From contig DIYH01000015.1 of assembly GCA_002435755.1 (NCBI GenBank), positions 33,089 to 97,088 on the forward strand: DNA of 64,000 bases. Reading direction: 5' to 3'. The notes under the pieces are model-generated. The model had not been told where the DNA came from, did no database searches, and worked only from the letters and a program-made list of their open reading frames with translations. This DNA comes from Flammeovirgaceae bacterium UBA6059 (lineage in GTDB: Bacteria > Bacteroidota > Bacteroidia > Cytophagales > Cyclobacteriaceae). Each line of letters begins with the position of its first letter. Positions within the stretch are counted from its first letter, which is position 1. Positions 26,408 through 35,608 of this stretch are shown in pieces. The translations under genes and the position numbers were made by a program.

Positions 26408-27091
26408 ATGAGTTCTATCGACATGGAAAAAGCCGCAAAAGCGAAAAAAGCAACTACCAAAAAAGACCAAGGTGAGGCAATACGAAAAGCCTACATCGAA
26501 TACATACTGACCCATGGTCATGAGCCACCGTCTATATTTCAGTTTGCTAAAGAGCTGAAACTTGCTGAAGAGGATATTTATGGATACTACAATTCGTTTT
26601 CGAGTATTGAGAAGGATATCTGGCACCAGTATTTTAATACTACAATTCATGCATTGGAGTCAGAGTCAGTTTATGCGGAGTATAGCATCCGCGAAAAGCT
26701 ATTGGCCTTCTATTTTACGCTTTTCGAAGTACTTCAGAAAAACCGAAGCTATGTATTGGTCAGCTTAAAACATCTCAGGAAAGGTGATGTGAATCCTCGT
26801 TTCCTTAAAGTTTTCAAGCTGGATTTTGAGCATTATATCAAGGAGTTGATGCAAGAGGGTATAGAAACCGGAGAGGTAATATCACGTCCATACGTGTCTG
26901 ACAGGTACCACAAAGGCTTCTGGGTGCAGATGATGTTTTTAATGCAGTTTTGGCTCAACGATGAAACCACAGGTTTTGAGAAGACGGATGCTGCTGTTGA
27001 AAAGTCTGTCAATTTATCTCTAGACCTCATTGCAAAAGGGCCATTGGATTCGCTGCTTGACTTTGCAAAGTTTGTCGCACAGAATAGGTAG
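26408..27091 (+). CDS. TetR-family transcriptional regulator
   Basis: 227 aa. After a lysine-rich lead-in (AKAKKATTKKDQ) the N-terminal HTH is 'AYIEYILTHGHEPPSIFQFAKELKLAEEDIYGYYNSFSSIEKDIW', a divergent TetR HTH. The C-terminal ligand domain is helical. It is 17 bp upstream of an ABC1 kinase gene on the same strand. This TetR-ABC1 pairing is common in Bacteroidota and suggests shared regulation, but the ligand is unknown. Confidence 0.8.
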   Translation: MSSIDMEKAAKAKKATTKKDQGEAIRKAYIEYILTHGHEPPSIFQFAKELKLAEEDIYGYYNSFSSIEKDIWHQYFNTTIHALESESVYAEYSIREKLLAFYFTLFEVLQKNRSYVLVSLKHLRKGDVNPRFLKVFKLDFEHYIKELMQEGIETGEVISRPYVSDRYHKGFWVQMMFLMQFWLNDETTGFEKTDAAVEKSVNLSLDLIAKGPLDSLLDFAKFVAQNR

Positions 27092-27108
27092 AAGGGAAAG
27101 CTAGATCA

Positions 27109-28416
27109 ATGAAGGAATTATCAAAGATACCAGTCAGTAAAGTAGAGCGCGCATCTAAGTTTATCACAACCGGTGCAAAGGTGGGTCGCAATTATCTTAA
27201 GCATTACGGCAGGAAGATCGTCGACAAAAACGCTACTCGAGAGCAGTTAGATCAGGATAATGCCACTGACATCTATGGGTCACTCAGCGAACTCAAAGGA
27301 AGTGCACTGAAGGTAGCCCAAATGCTGGCCATGGATAAGAACCTGCTACCTGGAGCATACCAGGACCAGTTTGCCATGGGGCAGTATTCTGCGCCACCAT
27401 TATCTTATCCACTGGTGGTGAAGACGTTCCAAAAGTACTTTAGTCAAACACCGAACCAGATGTTTGACACTTTTTCGAAGAATGCTGTCAATGCTGCTTC
27501 GATTGGACAGGTACACAAGGCGACTAAGGATGACAAGACTTATGCAGTAAAGATCCAATATCCGGGAGTAGCTGAGTCGATCAGTTCCGATTTGAAGTTG
27601 GTCAGACCATTCGCTTTGCGACTCTTCAACCTCAATGAAGTGGAGTTGGACCATTATATGGAGGAGGTAGAAGGTAAGCTACTCGAAGAGACAGACTATG
27701 GTCTGGAGCTGGACCGCTCGATGAGTATCACAAAGAATACCGGACATATTGAGAACATCTTTTTCCCAGAATATTATCCTGAGTATTCGTCAGAGCGGGT
27801 CATTACGATGGACTGGTTAGAAGGGAAGCACCTCAAGGAGTTTTTGAAAACCGAGCCAAGCCAGGAAGTAAGAAATAATATTGGACAAGCGCTTTGGAAC
27901 TTCTACCATCACCAGATCCATAACCTGAAGGAAGTCCACGCTGACCCACACCCAGGCAACTTCATGATGCGGGAAGATGGTACTTTAGGGATCATTGATT
28001 TTGGTTGTGTCAAGGTGATCCCTGAAGACTTTTATGATGCTTACTTTAGATTGATCAGCAAGGACCTTGTGACGAATGATGATGAGTTGTTACCTATACT
28101 CTATGGACTGAACTTCATCTATGACGATGACAGTGAGCACGAAAAGAAGGTATTTGTGGATACATTCAAGACCATGACCAAGCTGCTTGGTCGCCCATTC
28201 CACTATGATAGCTTCGACTTCTCTAATGAAGCTTACTTTAATGAGATCTATGAGCTAAGCGAACGGCTTTCAAAGATGAAGGAGTTTCGAAACTCAAGAC
28301 ATCCAAGAGGCTCAAGACATGGGTTATATGTCAATAGGACCTATTTCGGGTTGTACAACTTATTACATGACCTGAAGGCAGAGGTCATTACTACTAAGCC
28401 GGATTGGATTAGTTGA
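27109..28416 (+). CDS. ABC1/UbiB (AarF-like) atypical kinase
   Basis: 435 aa. Signature motifs of the ABC1 fold are present: 'LKGSALKVAQMLAMD', 'AASIGQVHKATKDDKTYAVKIQYPG' with the ATP-binding Lys, 'LEETDYGLELDRS', 'HADPHPGNFMMREDG', and 'LGIIDFGCVKVI'. The family controls quinone or lipid biosynthesis and has ATPase rather than protein-kinase activity. The substrate is unknown, though a lipid/quinone role is plausible given menC nearby. It follows the TetR gene by 17 bp. A strong terminator lies directly after the stop. Confidence 0.9.
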   Translation: MKELSKIPVSKVERASKFITTGAKVGRNYLKHYGRKIVDKNATREQLDQDNATDIYGSLSELKGSALKVAQMLAMDKNLLPGAYQDQFAMGQYSAPPLSYPLVVKTFQKYFSQTPNQMFDTFSKNAVNAASIGQVHKATKDDKTYAVKIQYPGVAESISSDLKLVRPFALRLFNLNEVELDHYMEEVEGKLLEETDYGLELDRSMSITKNTGHIENIFFPEYYPEYSSERVITMDWLEGKHLKEFLKTEPSQEVRNNIGQALWNFYHHQIHNLKEVHADPHPGNFMMREDGTLGIIDFGCVKVIPEDFYDAYFRLISKDLVTNDDELLPILYGLNFIYDDDSEHEKKVFVDTFKTMTKLLGRPFHYDSFDFSNEAYFNEIYELSERLSKMKEFRNSRHPRGSRHGLYVNRTYFGLYNLLHDLKAEVITTKPDWIS

Positions 28417-28437
28417 TGCTCGCAAATTGCTAATTAT

Positions 28438-28476
28438 AAGCCAGTTCTGTTAACAATATAGAACTGGCTTTTTTTA
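28438..28476 (+). terminator. Rho-independent terminator of the TetR-ABC1 unit
   Basis: AGCCAGTTCT (28439-28448) pairs perfectly with AGAACTGGCT (28460-28469), 11 bp with the outer A-T pair, and an 11-nt loop, followed by TTTTTTT. It lies 22 bp after the stop of the ABC1 gene. Confidence 0.9.
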
Positions 28477-28673
28477 TTGTATGAGAGGCACCTGACTTCC
28501 TTACTCCTTATATACCGGTATGGAATGGTCAGCTTATGCTCATTAGGAGGAGACCTCATTAATTCATATATTTTAAAATGACCTAAATGTTAAACACTAA
28601 GGAGTTGGAGCCCTTAGGACTTCTCCACCACCGGTCAATTTTAGCTTTTGACAAGAATAACACTAAATCAACT

Positions 28674-30866
28674 ATGATGAGACTACTACATTTCTACAGC
28701 ATTAGGAGTTTGTTCCTATGTCTTATGATTGCTCTTTCGACAGTATCTTTTGCACAGAAACTACCCTTTCAGGGGAAGCTGCTGGAGAACGATGAGCTTA
28801 TAAATGGCACAAAGACGTTTGTATTTAGCATCGAGGCACGTGCTTGGACTGAGGAACATCCGGCGGTATCCATCCTTGACGGGTACTACAGCGTCGTGCT
28901 AGGTGATATTACACCATTGCCGATAGACCTCTTTCAAGGTACTGATAGTGAGAGTATGACGATCACTGTTGATGGAGAATCACTTGGCCAAGTACTCCTG
29001 TATAAGCCGGTAGGTACTTCAAGTGCGTTTCGAGATCAGGATAGCCAAGCCAGTGAAACCATAGCTGCCTTTGAAGGAGAGATCACAGGAACGGGTGTAT
29101 GGGGAGATGAAAACACACAGTATGCCGGAGTACTTGGTAAAGGTAATGCATTGAATGGCGGTAACTCGGGTGTGAGAGGTGAAGCTACCGTAAATCCAGG
29201 AAACACCGGATTTAACTATGGCGTCTATGGGATCTCTAATTCCTTCAGCGGTGCAACAACTGGCATTGGTTATGGTCTCCGTGGTGAAGTGAATGGCACT
29301 TATTCTTTTGCTGTGGGCGTAAGAGGTTTTGGTAGTAACACACAGAGTCCGGTCACTCCGGAGAATCCTATTCCAGATATTAATAACTATGGCGGTAACT
29401 TTTCTGCTTCTGGTAATCCTTATGGCAACATGGGTGTCTATGGAAGGGCGGAAGATGGCAACAGCCCCGGAGCTATCAACTTTGGTGTCTATGGGGAGGC
29501 AATAGGATCAGACCCGGACAACAACTGGGCTGGGTGGTTTCAGGGCAATGTCAATGTAACTGGAGACCTTAGTGTGGATGGAAATTTTGATTTTGCTCCT
29601 ACTTCGATAAAGATCAACAATCTGAATGGAGATCTACGAGCTGATCTGAGCAATTTCGAAAACAATGATAATGGCTCCCTTGTGTTGTATGGAGCAAACA
29701 ATACACGGACGATGATCCTGGGATCGCATGAAGCTTCACCTAGCAATGGTCTCTTGCTATTGTATGATAGCCTGGATATTGCCAGGGCAGGTTTCACTAA
29801 TGATGGTAGCATTCGTATGACCCTTGATGACCCGAATGGGGCTGCTGATGGTCTAAGGGGGATCATCGCCCAGGGTGACTTTGGATTAACTATCAATGGT
29901 GTTGATGGTGAAGTTAACACCATCCTGAGTAGAAACTTCGATAACGATAATTTTGGTGCATTGTACCTGTATGGAGACGTGGCAAACAGAGACCTGAATG
30001 GAGGTGTTGACGTCAGAAGAGTAGATCTGAAAGTGGAGGATGATGGTTTCGGTAAAGATGTTGGAAGGTTTTATGTTGGAGGCCCTGAGTTTGGAGATGG
30101 TGCTACACCCTATAGATCATTTGTCGAGGCAGGTGCCTACAGTGATGATGGCCTGCAGTATTATGGACTCTTAAGTCTAAGACATACAATTGGTGGGGAA
30201 GCAAACCTTGCTGAACTCAAGTCAGAAGCCAACAACGATGGGTCTGCCAGTGGAAGTATCTTCCTCAATTCTACGCAACTCAATACGGGACTTAGACTGT
30301 ATGGTGGTTCGGATCTTGATAATGATCTAAATGCAATAAATAGTCACATTGCACTTGATGGGGATCTTGATAACTATGTGTACCTGTGGGGAGATGGTAG
30401 TATTGAGGCTACCGGTACGATAGCTGCTAACATCATTCAATCAGCTGACGGGTTAGTCCAGGTTTCCGATAGGAGACTTAAACGAAACATCCTTCCACTT
30501 AATCAAGTATTGACAAAGGTCGACGAACTCCAAGGGGTCTCTTACTATTGGAAGGACGAAAATAAATCCCAGGGTTTACAGATAGGCCTCATTGCGCAGG
30601 AAGTAGAAGAGGTTTTTCCAGAGTTTGTGATCACGGATGAGGACGGGATGAAGGCTGTGAATTATGCTCAAATGGTAGCCGTGTTGGTAGAAGCTATCAA
30701 AGAAATGAATGGCACAATAGAAGGTCTTGAAGTTAAAGTTGCTACGTTGGAAGCCAACATAGCGGACCTGGAAAGAGAGAAGGTTGATCTCGATCAAGTG
30801 TGGTCGGAGATTGCCAGTCTCAAAAAACTATTGAATAGCACATCCTCCGGAAATAGTCAAAAATAA
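28674..30866 (+). CDS. Secreted protein with C-terminal S74 intramolecular chaperone
   Basis: 730 aa from the ATG at 28674 (ATG at 28677 is equivalent). Signal peptide 'MMRLLHFYSIRSLFLCLMI..FAQ'. The middle is Gly/Asn-rich and repetitive ('GVYGISNSFSGATTGIGYGLRGEV', 'NFGVYGEAIGSDPDN'), like phage tail-fibre or trimeric adhesin sequence. Near residues 598-700 is the peptidase S74 domain ('SDRRLKRNILPLNQVLTKVDELQGVSYYWK' and 'IGLIAQEVEEVFPEFV'), which folds trimeric fibres and then cleaves itself off in phage proteins. The last 50 residues form a coiled coil. The location is exported; there is no T9SS tail. The next gene begins 8 bp later. Confidence 0.85.
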   Translation: MMRLLHFYSIRSLFLCLMIALSTVSFAQKLPFQGKLLENDELINGTKTFVFSIEARAWTEEHPAVSILDGYYSVVLGDITPLPIDLFQGTDSESMTITVDGESLGQVLLYKPVGTSSAFRDQDSQASETIAAFEGEITGTGVWGDENTQYAGVLGKGNALNGGNSGVRGEATVNPGNTGFNYGVYGISNSFSGATTGIGYGLRGEVNGTYSFAVGVRGFGSNTQSPVTPENPIPDINNYGGNFSASGNPYGNMGVYGRAEDGNSPGAINFGVYGEAIGSDPDNNWAGWFQGNVNVTGDLSVDGNFDFAPTSIKINNLNGDLRADLSNFENNDNGSLVLYGANNTRTMILGSHEASPSNGLLLLYDSLDIARAGFTNDGSIRMTLDDPNGAADGLRGIIAQGDFGLTINGVDGEVNTILSRNFDNDNFGALYLYGDVANRDLNGGVDVRRVDLKVEDDGFGKDVGRFYVGGPEFGDGATPYRSFVEAGAYSDDGLQYYGLLSLRHTIGGEANLAELKSEANNDGSASGSIFLNSTQLNTGLRLYGGSDLDNDLNAINSHIALDGDLDNYVYLWGDGSIEATGTIAANIIQSADGLVQVSDRRLKRNILPLNQVLTKVDELQGVSYYWKDENKSQGLQIGLIAQEVEEVFPEFVITDEDGMKAVNYAQMVAVLVEAIKEMNGTIEGLEVKVATLEANIADLEREKVDLDQVWSEIASLKKLLNSTSSGNSQK

Positions 30867-30874
30867 TTGATCGG

Positions 30875-32737
30875 ATGATGGAGGTCATATCAACTAAAAG
30901 GCTGTTTGTCTTTTGCAGTTTGTTTGTACTTGTACAACAGCTACACGGGCAAATAGTCCAAACGGGATATACCACTTCCAGTATGACTGGAAACTATGTG
31001 GTTGGTGCTTATGACAATACAGTTATCGCCGGTGAGTACGGGAGTGGACAGGTGCTCACTTCTGAAAATCTGTATTCAGCAACTGGATTTCTTGCGGGGC
31101 AGGTAGTTACATTTAGTTTTGGTCTGCGACGTGATAGTGTGGTGTTAGCTACCATCTACCAACAGATGGGAGGTACGAATTGGGTTAGCGGCTCGGATAC
31201 ATGGTTGGTAAACCCGAATGTAGGTCAATGGTTTGGTGTAGGGCTGAACTCCAATTTGCGTATAGACAAGTTGAGTCTACCGTCTAATGGTCTGATCGGG
31301 GATTTGCCGTCAACGATTGTCGAATTGACCAAGCTGGACTCTTTGGATCTTAGTGATAACGAGATAAGATCACTACCTGACTTATCTAACCTACCGGAAA
31401 TCGATCATGTGGATGCTTCTGAGAATAAGCTTGGATTTGCATCGATCATCAGGAATCTGGATCTGCCTAGCTTTGAATATGATCCTCAGAAAGCAATAGG
31501 AGATGCCCTTCAAGATACGGTACCTGCTGGAGAGGACTACAGACTTGAAGTGGATATCTCAGGTGAAGGCAATGAGTATCAATGGTCTTTTGAAGGTGTT
31601 GAATTACCAGGAGATACGAGTTCGTCATTTGTGGTGTCGACCATCAACTTTGATAATATGGGCGCATACACTGTCAGTGCTTCCAATGATCAGATTCCTG
31701 GTTTTACGTTGACCTCTGAAACACAAACTGTTCTTGCTTCCGCGAATATTGCGGGTGTCGCCGAACTACTGGATGGAGGAGTATTAGAGACTGGTGGAGC
31801 GTCGCTATTCAAAATCCAGGAAGGACCATTTGATAGTGTCAGAACAGACGTGGTTGATGAAGGACTTTATGAACTGAATAAAGTGGTACTTGGAGACTAT
31901 GTATTGAGAGTACAAGATGAACAGGTAGGAACTTACCTACAGACCTATTTTCGAAGTGCTGAAACATGGAGCCTTGGTGATACTATACAACTTAGAGACA
32001 ATGTTGACAGCCTCAATACCTTAATGATAAATGTTCCAACCCCGCTCGTTCCTAATCCCGATAACACCAATGAGGTCAATGGGTTTCTAGAGATTGATAC
32101 TGACCTCTTTCCGGAGTTGTTTGCCGATGATCCGGAAGGAGGAAGACAAAATGCGAGAAGAAGGGTCAGAAGAGCTGGTTGCGGCTTTAATCGAGCACGT
32201 TTCGTTAATAGAGGAGAGGATGAGGAGTTTGAGTTGATAGCCTACCGTGAAACAGATGAAAATGGTGAATTCTCGATAGAGAATATACCTGATGGACTCT
32301 ATCGGATAAATTTTGATTTTCCAGGTATACCAACCGATCCTAATAGCTTTGTTGAATTTGAGCTTGGGGCTGGAGGTGAGCTGACGAACAATGTATTGAC
32401 ACTGGCAGCAGATATCACACCTGAGGGTATTGTGGTAACGAAAGTTGAGGAGACTGGTGTATTGAGCCCTGTCATAGGTGAGTTCAGGGTCTACCCTGTA
32501 CCTTATGACCAGGAACTAAAAGTACAGTTCGACTTGAGAAGGTATAATACACGCTCAGTCAGCTTGGAGATCATGACCATTGACGGCAAGTTGCTCAGCT
32601 ATCAAGAGCTAAGAGCTACGCGAGGTACTAATCGGGCTATTATTGAGGATCCACCTCAAAATGGAGGTATCTATATTGTACTCCTAAAAGATGCTTCCGA
32701 TCAGGTATTGGCATTGAGTCGCATTATGAGAAGATGA
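30875..32737 (+). CDS. LRR- and Ig-containing surface protein with T9SS tail
   Basis: 620 aa. Signal peptide 'MMEVISTKRLFVFCSLFVLV..HGQ'. About residues 90-190 are plant-like LRR sequence ('DSVVLATIYQQMGGTNWV', 'LRIDKLSLPSNGLIGDLPSTIVELTKLDSLDLSDNEI'). An Ig-like region follows at about 215-290 ('YRLEVDISGEGNEYQWSFEG'), then carboxypeptidase-like beta domains. The C-terminal about 80 residues match a type A T9SS sorting domain ('FRVYPVPYDQELKVQF', 'MTIDGKLLSYQEL', 'NGGIYIVLLKD'). It follows the S74 protein by 8 bp, so the two are probably one operon. Confidence 0.88.
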   Translation: MMEVISTKRLFVFCSLFVLVQQLHGQIVQTGYTTSSMTGNYVVGAYDNTVIAGEYGSGQVLTSENLYSATGFLAGQVVTFSFGLRRDSVVLATIYQQMGGTNWVSGSDTWLVNPNVGQWFGVGLNSNLRIDKLSLPSNGLIGDLPSTIVELTKLDSLDLSDNEIRSLPDLSNLPEIDHVDASENKLGFASIIRNLDLPSFEYDPQKAIGDALQDTVPAGEDYRLEVDISGEGNEYQWSFEGVELPGDTSSSFVVSTINFDNMGAYTVSASNDQIPGFTLTSETQTVLASANIAGVAELLDGGVLETGGASLFKIQEGPFDSVRTDVVDEGLYELNKVVLGDYVLRVQDEQVGTYLQTYFRSAETWSLGDTIQLRDNVDSLNTLMINVPTPLVPNPDNTNEVNGFLEIDTDLFPELFADDPEGGRQNARRRVRRAGCGFNRARFVNRGEDEEFELIAYRETDENGEFSIENIPDGLYRINFDFPGIPTDPNSFVEFELGAGGELTNNVLTLAADITPEGIVVTKVEETGVLSPVIGEFRVYPVPYDQELKVQFDLRRYNTRSVSLEIMTIDGKLLSYQELRATRGTNRAIIEDPPQNGGIYIVLLKDASDQVLALSRIMRR

Positions 32738-32867
32738 TTTTGAAGTCTGTTTATGTGGGGCTCAATCATACTAAGTTCATCATTCACTACTGAGAATAGG
32801 CTTTAGCATAACAAATTGGTTTCGTTCGCCTTAACTTTAGCTTGTTCAATTTTGATAGGTTGTTTTA

Positions 32868-35534
32868 ATGAAAACATGGATGAAAAGGACCTTACTGTTT
32901 TTTGTCTTTGTCTTACTCTCGGTGTTGGGTGTACTTGCCCAGGACTCTGATAATGATGGTCTTCCAGATGAAGAAGAAATCAATATATACGAGACTGACC
33001 CAAATGATCCCGATACTGATGATGATGGGTTGACTGATGGATTCGAGGTGGAGAATCTGGAAGCCGGAGATCCAGGCGATGATGCAACCGGCTATGATCC
33101 CCTTGACCCGGATGTAGATGGAGACGGATTGCTTGATGGACAAGAAACTGAGTCAGCCTCCAACTCAATTCTAAATGACCTGATCAACCCAACAGTGTTG
33201 AGTCCCTTTATTACCGATTCTGATGGGGACGGTATTGATGATGGTGATGAATTCAATAATGAAACCCAGCCATCGGACCCTACCGTGATTGATACTGATG
33301 AGGATGGATTGGATGATATAGATGAATTGGCTAACGGAACAGACCCCAGTGATCCGGATTCTGATGATGATGGTCTGGATGATGGAGAAGAAGCAAATGA
33401 GGTCTCAGGAATAGGAACGGACCCAAATGATGCTGATACTGATGATGATGGCCTGACAGACCTTGAGGAAGTTCAGAATGGTACCGATCCATTGGTAGCG
33501 GATTCCGATAGTGACGGTCTAAGCGATTTTGAAGAAATTGATACATACGGCACTTTGCCAAACGATCCTGACTCTGATGATGATGGTGTTACTGATGGTG
33601 ATGAGGTGAACGTTTACGGCACAGAACCTTTTATTACCGATACAGACAGTGATGGTTGTACTGATGGGGAAGAGGTGTCTGCTGGCCTTGATCCTACTGA
33701 TGATGCTGAAAGTCAGGCCACCTACTATGCTGATACGGATGGCGATGGTTTCGGAGACCCCAATGGTACAACACGTGTAGAATGCAGTGCACCGGAAGGT
33801 TTTGTCCTGGACAATACAGACTGTAATGATGGTAGTGCTACCATTAATCCCAATACGGTATGGTATAGGGATGCTGATGGTGATGGTTTTGGTGACAATG
33901 CCAATATGCTCACTTCCTGCTCTCAGCCTTCAGGTTACGTGGCTGATGCCACCGACTGTGATGATACCGATAGCGATGTTTTTCCTGGAGCTCCAGCAAA
34001 GGCAGACGGCAAGGACAATGACTGTGATGGTGAAATAGACAGATTAACCCAGGATATCTCATTTGAAGTTCTTACTGACAAAGTCTTCACTGATAGTACG
34101 TTTTCTCTGATCGCTACTTCCAGTGCTGGACTCGAAGTAACATTCACAGCATCTGGTGATGTTAGTATTGATGGCACTACGGCAATGATCACTGGTGCGG
34201 GCTCAGCAACTATTACGGCAGTCCAGGAAGGTAATAATGCTTACCTGCCTGCGGAATCAGTGAGCCAAACGATTGTGATAGCTAAAGGTGAGCAAACAAT
34301 CACTTTCGAGCCTCTTTCAGATGCTGTATTTGGGAGTCAGGATATTGTGCTAGTCGCAAACGCTACTACTGGCTTACCCATCGGTTTTACTATTGAAGGT
34401 CCGGGTGAACTCAATGCTGATAGTACAGCGATCCTAGTCACAGGAGCAGGTACAATTGAGATCGCTGCACGGCAGCCAGGTAATGATAATTTCAATTCGG
34501 CCGAAGTGGTGAGTCAGACTATTGAGATCAGCAAGGCAGACCAGGTGATTGTACTCACCTCAGAAGACAACTTTGAAAGCGGGACTTTCCAGGGGCAGGC
34601 TTTTGATTTGTTTGGGGAGGCCTCTTCAGGTTTGATCTTGACTATAGAGGTGCTAGGACCGGCTTCTTATGAAGATAGTACCTTGACGGTTACAGGTGCA
34701 GGTATGATAGAAATAGTCATTTCACAAGCGGGGGATGACAATTACAATGCGGCAGAGCCAATTATCATATCATTTGAGATCACAGAGGCTGACCAGCTCA
34801 TCACTTTTGAAACAATAGATGACAGGACTTTTGGAGATGAACCGATTGTGCTCACTGCTACGTCTAGCTCAGGACTGCCAGTTGCTTATGAAGTGGTCGG
34901 TCCAGCTACCTTATCTGGCAGTACACTCTCCTTTCTAGGCCCTGGCCAGGTGACCATAACTGCTCTACAAGAAGGATCTGAAGGTATAGACGCGGCTCCC
35001 TCCGTAACTCATACCTTCTGCGTTAACCCACCTCAGCCCACCATTAGCGTTTCAGCTAGCAATGGTAGTCAGGTTTTGACATTTACCTCTAGTGCAGAGC
35101 AGGGGAATATCTGGTTTGATCAAGGGGATACATTGGTTGATGTCACAGGCAGTAGCTTTACTTTGGAAGAACCGGGTGAGTACAACATCCAGGTGCAAGT
35201 ACAGATGGATGGCTGTATTTCGGAGCTGTCAGAAGTATCCGATGTAGAAGTAGTGACCGGTATTGAGGAGCTGATTCAGCAAGGCCTTGTGAAGATGTAT
35301 CCTAATCCCATTAAGGAGTGGTTAACATTGGATATAAGCAGGGATGTTTTTACTCTTCAACCCACCTGTCAGGTGTATAGCATCAACGGTCGGTTGGTGG
35401 CAAGTACAATGCTCAATGGTCATATGGGACTATGGCAACAACGGCTAAATTTAGCCTCTCTTATTCCAGGTATTTATCTTATTCAATTGACTGATGGAAA
35501 CAAGACTATTTCTGGTAAGTTGATCAAGCGATAA
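32868..35534 (+). CDS. Thrombospondin type 3/MopE repeat surface protein with T9SS tail
   Basis: 888 aa, very acidic. A signal peptide (about 1-24, ending VLAQ) leads to about 250 residues of Asp-rich type 3 repeats of the form DxDxDGLxDxxE, which bind Ca2+. At about 285-390 are MopE-type metal-binding repeats ('ADTDGDGFGDPNG', 'DADGDGFGDNAN', 'DNDCDGEIDR'). Residues about 391-715 contain four MBG-like units starting 'TITFE.L.DA.FG' and ending 'GAGT..I.A.Q.GN.N..AA'. The C-terminus (about 810-888) is a type A T9SS domain ('KMYPNPIKEWLTLDIS', 'YSINGRLVAS', 'PGIYLIQLTDGN'). It is presumably a cell-surface protein; function unknown. Confidence 0.88.
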   Translation: MKTWMKRTLLFFVFVLLSVLGVLAQDSDNDGLPDEEEINIYETDPNDPDTDDDGLTDGFEVENLEAGDPGDDATGYDPLDPDVDGDGLLDGQETESASNSILNDLINPTVLSPFITDSDGDGIDDGDEFNNETQPSDPTVIDTDEDGLDDIDELANGTDPSDPDSDDDGLDDGEEANEVSGIGTDPNDADTDDDGLTDLEEVQNGTDPLVADSDSDGLSDFEEIDTYGTLPNDPDSDDDGVTDGDEVNVYGTEPFITDTDSDGCTDGEEVSAGLDPTDDAESQATYYADTDGDGFGDPNGTTRVECSAPEGFVLDNTDCNDGSATINPNTVWYRDADGDGFGDNANMLTSCSQPSGYVADATDCDDTDSDVFPGAPAKADGKDNDCDGEIDRLTQDISFEVLTDKVFTDSTFSLIATSSAGLEVTFTASGDVSIDGTTAMITGAGSATITAVQEGNNAYLPAESVSQTIVIAKGEQTITFEPLSDAVFGSQDIVLVANATTGLPIGFTIEGPGELNADSTAILVTGAGTIEIAARQPGNDNFNSAEVVSQTIEISKADQVIVLTSEDNFESGTFQGQAFDLFGEASSGLILTIEVLGPASYEDSTLTVTGAGMIEIVISQAGDDNYNAAEPIIISFEITEADQLITFETIDDRTFGDEPIVLTATSSSGLPVAYEVVGPATLSGSTLSFLGPGQVTITALQEGSEGIDAAPSVTHTFCVNPPQPTISVSASNGSQVLTFTSSAEQGNIWFDQGDTLVDVTGSSFTLEEPGEYNIQVQVQMDGCISELSEVSDVEVVTGIEELIQQGLVKMYPNPIKEWLTLDISRDVFTLQPTCQVYSINGRLVASTMLNGHMGLWQQRLNLASLIPGIYLIQLTDGNKTISGKLIKR
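32940..33715 (+). repeat. Degenerate Asp-rich coding repeats (type 3)
   Basis: Short imperfect units of the form GATACTGATGATGATGG recur here inside the gene at 32868. They encode the DxDxDG Ca2+-binding repeats and vary in spacing and sequence. Long open frames on the opposite strand, rich in His and Gln codons, are a by-product of this composition. Confidence 0.6.
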
Positions 35535-35559
35535 GCAAAAGAGAACACATCACAAAAAC

Positions 35560-35587
35560 AAAAGGGTGTCTGCCAGACACCCTTTTT
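35560..35587 (+). terminator. Bidirectional Rho-independent terminator
   Basis: AAAAGGGTGTCT (35560-35571) pairs perfectly with AGACACCCTTTT (35575-35586), with a 3-nt loop and T runs on both strands (TTTTT at 35583-35587 on plus; TTTT and TTTTTG on minus). It lies between the convergent T9SS protein and PKD lipoprotein genes and serves both. Confidence 0.9.
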
Positions 35588-35608
35588 GCTTTATGAAAAG
35601 TGCAGATC

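Noticed and set aside
33331..33561. Minus-strand ORF rich in His and Gln inside the T9SS gene region
   Set aside because: It is the antisense reading of Asp-rich type 3 repeats (GAT/GAC codons read backwards), not an independent gene.
32940..33715. Repeated short units that look like a repeat array
   Set aside because: Spacing and sequence vary with the protein repeat and stay in frame, so this is coding repetition, not CRISPR.
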